Positions 1-5,552 of a DNA stretch of 8,809 nt are shown here, piece by piece. How positions within the stretch are numbered: position 1 is the stretch's first letter; every line of letters starts with the position of its first letter. The translations under genes and the position numbers were made by a program. The DNA comes from an uncultured Coriobacteriaceae bacterium (GTDB taxonomy: Bacteria; Actinomycetota; Coriobacteriia; Coriobacteriales; Eggerthellaceae). The DNA is taken from assembly GCA_902767025.1 (NCBI GenBank), contig CACXFZ010000158.1, forward strand, positions 1 through 8,809. Reading direction: 5' to 3'. Below the pieces are notes generated by a model. That model did no database searches and was not told the origin of the DNA. It was given only the letters and a program-made list of their open reading frames with translations.

Positions 1-805
1 CACCCTGGGAATACAGGGGGTCGCCCACGCAGCAGTGCCTGATGTATTCCATGTGCGCGCGAATCTGGTGCGTCCTGCCCGTGTAGAGCTTGCACTCGAT
101 CAGCGTGTACCCGTCGTCGTGAACGCCGGCTTCGAAGCGCTCGAGCACCTTGAACGTCGTCACGGCCTCGCGTGCGCTCGGCACGTCCATCACGCGCATG
201 CGCACCCGCTCACGGGTGTCGCGCGCCAGGGGCATGTCGATCTGACCGGTGTCGTAGGCCAGGTTGCCGTGCACGAGCGACAGGTAGCGCCGGTCCACCT
301 CGCGCAGGCGAATCTGGTCCTGCAGCTCGTGGGCCACCGCATCGTCCTTGGCGCACATCATCAGCCCACTCGTGTCCATGTCGAGCCGATGCACGATGCC
401 AGGCCTGTCGTCGCCTTGCACGTGCGCCAGGTTGTCCCTGCCGTAGTGGTGGATCAGCGCATTGACCAGGGTCAGGCCCTCGTGTCCCGGGGAAGGATGC
501 ACGCACAGCCCCGCCTGCTTGCTGATGACCATGATCCAGTCGTCTTCGAACCTGATGTCGAGCGGGATGTCCTCCCCTTCCAGGGGTATGTGCTTCTCGC
601 GGTCCTCGACGGTGTAGACGATGGTGTCGCCCGTGCAAACGGCGTGCTTCTTGGTCACCTCGGCGCCGTTGACGAGCACCTTGCCGGCATCGATGTGGGC
701 AGCCGCCTGGCTTCTGGACGGGTAGCATCCGCGGGCAGCCAGCAGCGCATCGATCCTGCTGCCATCGTCGCCCGCTTCCACGGTGAGCACCAGCGACCTA
801 GCCAT
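1..805 (-). CDS. RluA/RluD-family 23S rRNA pseudouridine synthase (C-terminus cut by window edge)
   Basis: Converts specific uridines of 23S rRNA (or another RNA) to pseudouridine in the cytoplasm. The 268 visible residues begin MARSLVLTVEAGDDGSRIDALL. An S4-type RNA-binding domain spans about residues 15-62 (SRIDALLAARG...AAHIDAGKVLVNG). The RluA catalytic motif HRLDMDTSGL is at 139-148, with D142 as the expected catalytic aspartate. The third family motif, TGRTHQIRAH, is at 242-251. Family members are about 300 residues long, so roughly 30-50 C-terminal residues lie beyond position 1. The ATG at 805 overlaps the lspA stop by 8 bases (ATGGCTAG on the coding strand). No good Shine-Dalgarno sequence precedes it, so translation is probably coupled to lspA. 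The lspA neighbourhood is that of the RluD/YlyB-type genes of Gram-positive bacteria. The exact target uridine cannot be read from the sequence, so I give no symbol. The family call is very secure. Confidence 0.96.
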   Translation of the reverse strand, partial: MARSLVLTVEAGDDGSRIDALLAARGCYPSRSQAAAHIDAGKVLVNGAEVTKKHAVCTGDTIVYTVEDREKHIPLEGEDIPLDIRFEDDWIMVISKQAGLCVHPSPGHEGLTLVNALIHHYGRDNLAHVQGDDRPGIVHRLDMDTSGLMMCAKDDAVAHELQDQIRLREVDRRYLSLVHGNLAYDTGQIDMPLARDTRERVRMRVMDVPSAREAVTTFKVLERFEAGVHDDGYTLIECKLYTGRTHQIRAHMEYIRHCCVGDPLYSQG

Positions 806-1292
806 CGGCGGGCATCCGTTTCATCTGGATCAGCATCGCCAGGATGAAGGCGATGATGCCGCAGGTCACGCCGATGTCGGCGATGTTGAACACCGGGAAG
901 CTGATGAACGTGGTCTCGATGAAGTCGATGACGTAGCCGTACGTCAGGCGGTCGACGGCGTTGCCCAGGCCGCCCGCGAACACGAACGCCAGAGGAATGG
1001 TCTCGGAAAGCGTGGCGCGCGCGTGGCGAAACCCGAACAGGTAGAAGACGATGCCCGCGCACACCAGGCAGCTGAACAGACCCAGCAAAAAGGTCGAATC
1101 GCCCAGGATGCCCCAGGCGGCGCCGGTGTTGTGCACCAGGCGGAAGTCGAACAGGCCGGGGATCCCCTGCCCTATCAGCGTGCCGGGGGGCACCACATCG
1201 ACCGCCTCCTTGGTCACGCGGTCAAGCGCGAACCACCCAACGAAGATGGCTGCGAAGACGACCGCGGTGCTTCCCGGCTTGGCTGGTTTCAT
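798..1292 (-). CDS. lspA: Lipoprotein signal peptidase (signal peptidase II)
   Basis: Integral membrane aspartic protease that cleaves the signal peptide of diacylglyceryl-modified prolipoproteins. The 164 residues match the usual family length (about 150-170). Four hydrophobic segments are visible at about residues 8-23, 65-87, 97-109 and 135-156. Family signatures are all present: LDRVTK at 23-28 in the first segment, HNTGAAWGIL at 54-63, GGLGNAVDRL at 107-116 and FNIADIGV at 135-142. The expected catalytic dyad is D114 and D139. The ATG at 1292 follows the ileS stop by 9 bases. An AGGA ribosome binding site (1300-1303) overlaps that stop codon, with 7 bases to the ATG. Downstream, its stop codon overlaps the start of the pseudouridine synthase gene. 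It is therefore the middle gene of an ileS-lspA-synthase transcription unit. Intact, nothing missing. Confidence 0.97.
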   Translation of the reverse strand: MKPAKPGSTAVVFAAIFVGWFALDRVTKEAVDVVPPGTLIGQGIPGLFDFRLVHNTGAAWGILGDSTFLLGLFSCLVCAGIVFYLFGFRHARATLSETIPLAFVFAGGLGNAVDRLTYGYVIDFIETTFISFPVFNIADIGVTCGIIAFILAMLIQMKRMPADG

Positions 1293-1301
1293 AGACGTGT
1301 C

Positions 1302-4142
1302 CTAGGCCGTCTGCACCGCGTCGAGCACGCTGCCGCAGCGCGCGCACACGTCGTCGTGGCCGGCAACACCGCCCAGGTCGCGGTGGTTCCAGCAACGCGG
1401 GCACTTCGGCTTGTCGGTGGCCTGCACCTGGGCGGCAAGCTCGTCGCCCTCGCTCCAAGTGCACGAGCTTGCGATCAGCAGCTCTTCGATCACGTCGGCG
1501 CCAAAGCCGTCGAGCACGTCCAGGACGTCGCGCGGGGCCGAGACGGCGATGCACGCCTCCTGGCTCTTCGAGATCGTCTTGGCGTCCTTGGCGTCTTCCA
1601 GCGCCTTCGACACGCATTCGCGCACGGCAAGCACCGTTTCGAAATCGCCCAGGATCTTCGAGGCGTCATCGGGAAGCTGCGGCACGAAATCGCCTGCCTC
1701 GGGCCAGCCTGCGAGCTGCACGCTGACCGGGCGGCCATCCCTTTCGCGCAGGGCCTGGGGATAGTGCTTCCAGACCTCTTCGGTCGTGAACGTCAGGATG
1801 GGGGCCATGATGCGCACCATCGCCTCCAGGATGTTCATCAGCACCGTCTGCGCCGACCTGCGCCGCGCGGAGTCGGGTGCTTCGGAGTACAGGCGGTCCT
1901 TGATGGCGTCCAGGTAGACGCTCGACAGGTCGCCCACCGTGTAGTCGTAGAGCAGCCTGAACACCTGATGGAACTTGTATTCGTCGTAGGCGGCGTCGAC
2001 GTCCTGCAGCAGCTTGCCCAGGCGGGCCAGCGCCCACTGGTCGAGCGGCTCGAGCTCGTCGAAGCTGGCCACGGCGTCCTTTTCGTCGTCGAAGTCGCAC
2101 AGGCTGCCCAGCAGGTAGCGGAAGGTGTTGCGGAACTTGCGGTAGGCGTCGGATGTGCGCTCGAGGATGTTGTCCGAGATGGACACGTCGACCGAGTAGT
2201 CGGTCGAGCTCACCCACAGCCTGAGCACGTCGGCGCCGTACTTGCCGATGACATCCTGGGGATCCACGCCGTTGCCCAGGCTCTTGGACATCTTGCGGCC
2301 CTCTTCGTCGACCGTGAACCCGCAGCACATCACGCTGCGGTACGGCGCGCTGCCGAAGGCGCCCACGCCGCACAGAAGCGAGCTCTGGAACCAGCCGCGG
2401 TGCTGGTCGGAGCCCTCCAGGTACATGTCGGCCGGCCAGGCCAGGCGGTCGCGCTCTTCGCGGTGAAGCAACACGCCCACATGCGACACGCCCGATTCCC
2501 ACCACACGTCCAGGATGTCCTTCTCGGGCACGATGTCATGCGAGCCGCAGGACGCGCAGCACGTGTCGGCGGGAAGGTAGTCGCTCGGCTGCTTGGTGAA
2601 CCAGGCGTCCGCGCCCTCGTTGGAGAACAGGTCGATGACCGCGTCGAAGGTCTGCTCGGTCGCGATGGTTTCTCCGCACGATGCGCACTTGAACACCGGG
2701 ATGGGCACGCCCCAGCTCCTCTGGCGGGAAATGCACCAGTCGGGGCGGTCCTGCACCATCGCGCCGATGCGGTTCTTGCCCCAGTCGGGGATGAAGCGCA
2801 CCTTGTTGTAGATCTGGTCGAGCGCCGCATCGCGCAGCCCGGTTTCGTCCATCGAGACGAACCACTGGTCGGTGGCGCGGAAGATCACGGGCTGATGGCA
2901 GCGCCAGCAATGCGGGTAGCTGTGGGAGATCTCCTGGGTGTGCACGAGCACGCCCTGCTCCTGCAGCCATGCGATGATCTTCGGGTTGGCGTCGTCGACG
3001 TTCATGCCGCCGAACAGCGGCACGTAGTCCATGAAGCAGCCGTCGTCGTCGACGGGCATGATGTTGTCGATGCCGAACTCCTGGCCCGCCAGGTAGTCCT
3101 CCACGCCATGGCCCGGCGCGGTGTGCACGCAGCCCGTGCCGGCGTCGAGCGTGACGTGAGAGCCCCAGATGACCCGTCCCGGGCCGTCCTGCATGATCGG
3201 GCGGATGTAGGTGCAATCGCCGAATTCGGTTCCCTTGCGCAGCAGCGGCTCGCCGTCCTTCGAGACGATCTCAAAGCCCGTCCAGCCGACCTGCTCGGCC
3301 ACCTGCTCGACCATCTCGTAGGCGAACAGGTAGTACTCGCTTCCCTGCTTGACCATGCAGTACTCCAGCTCGGGGCCCAGGCACACGGCGGTGTTGGCTG
3401 GCAGCGTCCAGGGAGTGGTCGTCCAGATCAGGATGTGCGCATGGTCGGGGTCGACGCCGCATGCCACGTAGTCTTCGGGCACGGCCGTCATCTTGAATGC
3501 CACGAAAATCGACGGCGAGGTCTCGTCGCCGTATTCGATCTCGGCTTCGGCCAGCGCCGTGTGGCAGTGCGAGCACCAGTGGATCGGCTTGCGGCCACGG
3601 TAGACCGCGCCGTCCAGGTACATCTGCTTGAACACTTCCACGTTGGCGGACTCGTATTCGGGCAGGTAGGTCAGATACGGGTTGTCCCAGTCGGCGTTCA
3701 CGCCCAGGCGCTTGAAGCCCTCGCGCTGGATGTCGACGAACTTCTCGGCCCACTCGCGGCACAGCTCGCGCACCTTCGACGTGGGCAGCGCGGCCATCTT
3801 TTCGGTGCCGAGCTTCTTTTCCACTTCGTGCTCGATGGGCTGGCCGTGGCAGTCCCAGCCGGGGATGTACGGGGTGAAGTGCCCGCGCGGGGCATGGGTC
3901 TTGTTGACGAAGTCCTTCAGTATCTTGTTGAAGGCATGCCCGATGTGGATGGGTCCGTTGGCGTACGGGGGCCCGTCGTGCAGGATATGCGGGGTGCCGT
4001 CCGAGTTCTTCTCGAGCACCTTGTGGTAGATGTCGATCTCCTCCCACCACGAAAGCATGGCCGGTTCGTTCTGCGGCAGGTTCGCGCGCATCGCGAAATC
4101 GGTGTTCGGCAGGTTCATCGTATCCTTGTAGTTGTTAGCCAC
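1302..4142 (-). CDS. ileS: Isoleucyl-tRNA synthetase (class Ia, bacterial type with C-terminal zinc finger)
   Basis: Charges tRNA-Ile with isoleucine in the cytoplasm and edits misactivated valine. With the GTG at 4142 as start, the protein has 946 residues. The catalytic HIGH motif is at 66-69 (in PYANGPIHIGHA) and KMSKS is at 617-621. The CP1 editing domain shows TTTPWTLP at 241-248 and GTGCVHTAPGHG at 335-346, with the conserved Asp at 349. A C-terminal zinc finger is formed by C914, C917, C933 and C936. Extra CxxC pairs lie in the core (190/193, 412/415, 486/489, 529/532). Start choice: AAGGA at 4152-4156 is 9 bases before GTG 4142 but only 3 before the in-frame GTG at 4148, which would add two residues. 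An ATG at 4118 is also possible, but it would drop the NYKDT segment, which matches the N-terminus of E. coli and Bacillus IleS. It is followed at 9 bp by lspA. Its own promoter is likely at 4217-4247. The enzyme call is certain; only the first few codons are open. Confidence 0.98.
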   Translation of the reverse strand: MANNYKDTMNLPNTDFAMRANLPQNEPAMLSWWEEIDIYHKVLEKNSDGTPHILHDGPPYANGPIHIGHAFNKILKDFVNKTHAPRGHFTPYIPGWDCHGQPIEHEVEKKLGTEKMAALPTSKVRELCREWAEKFVDIQREGFKRLGVNADWDNPYLTYLPEYESANVEVFKQMYLDGAVYRGRKPIHWCSHCHTALAEAEIEYGDETSPSIFVAFKMTAVPEDYVACGVDPDHAHILIWTTTPWTLPANTAVCLGPELEYCMVKQGSEYYLFAYEMVEQVAEQVGWTGFEIVSKDGEPLLRKGTEFGDCTYIRPIMQDGPGRVIWGSHVTLDAGTGCVHTAPGHGVEDYLAGQEFGIDNIMPVDDDGCFMDYVPLFGGMNVDDANPKIIAWLQEQGVLVHTQEISHSYPHCWRCHQPVIFRATDQWFVSMDETGLRDAALDQIYNKVRFIPDWGKNRIGAMVQDRPDWCISRQRSWGVPIPVFKCASCGETIATEQTFDAVIDLFSNEGADAWFTKQPSDYLPADTCCASCGSHDIVPEKDILDVWWESGVSHVGVLLHREERDRLAWPADMYLEGSDQHRGWFQSSLLCGVGAFGSAPYRSVMCCGFTVDEEGRKMSKSLGNGVDPQDVIGKYGADVLRLWVSSTDYSVDVSISDNILERTSDAYRKFRNTFRYLLGSLCDFDDEKDAVASFDELEPLDQWALARLGKLLQDVDAAYDEYKFHQVFRLLYDYTVGDLSSVYLDAIKDRLYSEAPDSARRRSAQTVLMNILEAMVRIMAPILTFTTEEVWKHYPQALRERDGRPVSVQLAGWPEAGDFVPQLPDDASKILGDFETVLAVRECVSKALEDAKDAKTISKSQEACIAVSAPRDVLDVLDGFGADVIEELLIASSCTWSEGDELAAQVQATDKPKCPRCWNHRDLGGVAGHDDVCARCGSVLDAVQTA

Positions 4143-4169
4143 GTTCACCCATCCTTGTACACGGTTTGA

Positions 4170-4200
4170 CCAGGCAGCATGCAGGCAAGGCAGCGCCTGG
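4170..4200 (-). promoter_or_regulatory. Inverted repeat in the ileS 5' leader
   Basis: Between the likely ileS promoter and the ileS ribosome binding site, CCAGGC (4195-4200 on the minus strand) can pair perfectly with GCCTGG (4170-4175). The 19-base loop contains GCATGC and a GCTGCCTTGCCTG stretch able to make competing short stems. The hairpin ends 13 bases before the AAGGA box. No U-run follows, so it is not an intrinsic terminator. It may tune translation or message stability. No T-box hallmark is visible, and the leader (about 65 nt) is too short for one. Confidence 0.35.
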
Positions 4201-4216
4201 CATCTGCAACTTTTGA

Positions 4217-4247
4217 ATTATATACAAAACGAATGGGCGCGCGGGAA
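4217..4247 (-). promoter_or_regulatory. Candidate sigma-70-type promoter for ileS-lspA-synthase
   Basis: An AT-rich patch in otherwise GC-rich DNA reads TGTATATAATTC on the minus strand, with a perfect TATAAT at 4217-4222 (or TATATA at 4219-4224). A weak -35, TTCCCG (4242-4247), lies 17 bases upstream of TATATA. Transcription would start near 4210, giving a leader of about 65 nt before the ileS start. The -10 is convincing; the -35 is poor. Confidence 0.55.
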
Positions 4248-4274
4248 TATCCAAACGAGTGCCATACGCGAAAG

Positions 4275-5411
4275 CTATCGCGTGCCGGACACGATGCTGC
4301 GCAGGGCAATGAGCAGGCGCTGGTTGTCGTCGCGCAGGCGCACGCTGAGCGAGAAGTACGAATCGTCGCACAGCCCCGGCGTGTTGCGCAGGTGCTGGAC
4401 GTAGAAGCCCGCCAGCTGCAGGCGTATCACCAGCTCTTCCACGCACGACACTGCAAGGCGCAAATCGCTGCTGGGGTTGAACCGGCACATGATGAAGTTG
4501 CCCTCGGCCGGCGTGATGGTGATGCCGGGGATCAGGCTCAGGTGGCACTGCATCCAAGGGATCTCGGCGTCCAGGAACTCGTGCGTCTGCTCCAGGTAGT
4601 CGTAGCTCGACGCCATCTGGCCCGCCAGCACCTCGGCGAACATGTTGACGTCGCTGCCGTCGTAGAACTGGCTGATGGTGGCGATGGTTTCCGGGTGCGC
4701 GACGATGTAGCTGATCGGCACGCCCGGCATCGCGAAGGTCACCGATGGGTTGCGGATCACGATTAGGTTCGGGTAGCGGTCCACGAACTTCACGCAGCTC
4801 TCAGCGCCGAACGACAGCTCGATGTTGCTCTCGTCGACGATGACCCAGTTGCAGGTTTCCAGGTAGTGCAGAAGCGTGTTGTGCGAAAGCAGGCGCGAAA
4901 CCGGGTACGAAGGGCTGCCGAGCAGGGCGCCTTCGAACTCGCCGAACCGCTCGCGCGCCGTGTAGGCGTCGGGTGTTGCGGACGATACCCTGCTGGAGAT
5001 CTCCTTGACGTTGTGGCCCGCGTTGGCCATCGCGGACAGGTACTCGGCGGGGCACGGCGTCGACACGCCCACCGTCGTCAACTCGAATGCCATCGCCGCG
5101 TAGGTCATCAGCTGCGAAGGCGTCGAGCCTAACAGGATCGAATCGGGCGTGACCCCGATGGCCGACGAGACGATGCGCCTGAATTCGCGGCCGTCCCTGT
5201 CGGGGGCGTAGCCCAGCTCACCGTCCACCAGCGCTGTGTGCATCTGCTGGATGAAGCTGCTGGGAGCACCCAGCGGGTTGATCGGGTTGCTGAAGTCCAG
5301 CAGCGTCATCTCACTGCGGATCTCGTATGGAAGGGAGATGGGACGTTCGGGAAGCGCGCTGTCCGTTGAACGGTAGGACGACCTGTGGTCTGTGCCCAGA
5401 ATCGCAGACAT
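4275..5411 (-). CDS. CobD/HisC-like fold-type I PLP-enzyme homologue lacking the catalytic lysine (probable pseudoenzyme)
   Basis: A 378-residue protein, close to the family's usual 350-380. It aligns end to end with L-threonine-O-3-phosphate decarboxylase (CobD) and histidinol-phosphate aminotransferase. Matching landmarks are DFSNPINPLG (39-48, CobD DFSANINPLG), LGYAPDRD (67-74), VIVDESNIEL (190-199), RNPSVTFAMPGVPISY (220-235) and the C-terminal NTPGLCDDSYFSLSVRLR segment (343-360). The PLP-binding Lys of CobD (RSLTKFYAIPGLRLGY) is Val224 here, and the phosphate-site Arg of GLRLG is Pro232. The NPNNPTG-type loop reads SPSYPVS (167-173), and the GNGE/AxE loop reads GSTPSQ (95-100). The pyridine-contacting Asp (D193) and C-terminal Arg (R358) remain. 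The only two lysines (136, 208) lie elsewhere. Start: ATG 5411 has GGAGAGGAGG ending 5 bases before it, far better than the TTG at 5444. It lies upstream of ileS (132-bp gap) and divergent from dinB. Family membership is firm, loss of PLP chemistry is strongly inferred, and the function is unknown. Confidence 0.9.
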   Translation of the reverse strand: MSAILGTDHRSSYRSTDSALPERPISLPYEIRSEMTLLDFSNPINPLGAPSSFIQQMHTALVDGELGYAPDRDGREFRRIVSSAIGVTPDSILLGSTPSQLMTYAAMAFELTTVGVSTPCPAEYLSAMANAGHNVKEISSRVSSATPDAYTARERFGEFEGALLGSPSYPVSRLLSHNTLLHYLETCNWVIVDESNIELSFGAESCVKFVDRYPNLIVIRNPSVTFAMPGVPISYIVAHPETIATISQFYDGSDVNMFAEVLAGQMASSYDYLEQTHEFLDAEIPWMQCHLSLIPGITITPAEGNFIMCRFNPSSDLRLAVSCVEELVIRLQLAGFYVQHLRNTPGLCDDSYFSLSVRLRDDNQRLLIALRSIVSGTR

Positions 5412-5416
5412 GCGCG

Positions 5417-5426
5417 CCTCCTCTCC
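5417..5426 (-). promoter_or_regulatory. Strong ribosome binding site of the CobD-like gene
   Basis: The minus strand reads GGAGAGGAGG followed by 5 bases and ATG at 5411. It contains the full AGGAGG consensus (5417-5422). This decides the start over the in-frame TTG at 5444 and argues that the gene is actively translated despite its lost catalytic residues. Confidence 0.8.
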
Positions 5427-5504
5427 AGATGACTGTAAAACCAACGTTTCGTCTCGTCCATCTGAAGAAGATGCGTTTGGGGCCGGATAAGACGCGGGTT
5501 GCCT

Positions 5505-5535
5505 ATCCTAGCACAAACCATGCCAGTTGGGTCAA
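5505..5535 (-). promoter_or_regulatory. Candidate promoter of the CobD-like gene
   Basis: On the minus strand TTGACC (5530-5535) is followed after 19 bases by TAGGAT (5505-5510), which is preceded by an extended -10 TGC. Transcription would start near 5498, leaving a leader of about 87 nt. The 19-base spacing is longer than ideal, but the TG extension compensates. It sits back to back with the dinB start region. Confidence 0.45.
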
Positions 5536-5540
5536 CATGA

Positions 5541-5546
5541 TAGACT
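5541..5546 (+). promoter_or_regulatory. Candidate -10 element (TANNNT) for a leaderless dinB transcript
   Basis: TAGACT lies 6 bases before the dinB ATG at 5553, the spacing expected if transcription starts at or beside the start codon. No Shine-Dalgarno sequence precedes the ATG, and an in-frame TAG (5541-5543, within this same hexamer) rules out any earlier start. Leaderless messages with a TANNNT box just upstream are common in actinobacteria. I see no convincing -35 and no SOS (LexA) box. Confidence 0.35.
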
Positions 5547-5552
5547 GAGCCC

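Noticed and set aside
26..41. 16-base exact repeat CACGCAGCAGTGCCTG, also at 6482-6497
   Set aside because: Both copies are inside unrelated coding sequences on opposite strands and in different frames. In biased GC-rich coding DNA a single such match is plausibly chance, and there is no third copy that I can see.
783..4169. Very long plus-strand open frame (1128 codons) as a real protein gene
   Set aside because: It lies antisense, in codon register, to unmistakable ileS and lspA. Its translation is a His/Val/Asp/Arg-rich low-information sequence with no recognisable domain, as expected for a shadow of GC-rich codons.
4143..4274. T-box riboswitch upstream of ileS
   Set aside because: The candidate leader is about 65 nt, and I find no specifier-loop or antiterminator-like element. 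The stem seen is a simple inverted repeat.
5412..5444. Longer N-terminus of the CobD-like protein from TTG 5444
   Set aside because: TTG is rare as a start and has no ribosome binding site, while ATG 5411 has AGGAGG at ideal spacing. The extension would be translated from the ribosome-binding region itself.
5412..5552. LexA/SOS box controlling dinB
   Set aside because: No GAAC-N4-GTTC or CTG-N10-CAG-like dyad is visible in the intergenic region.
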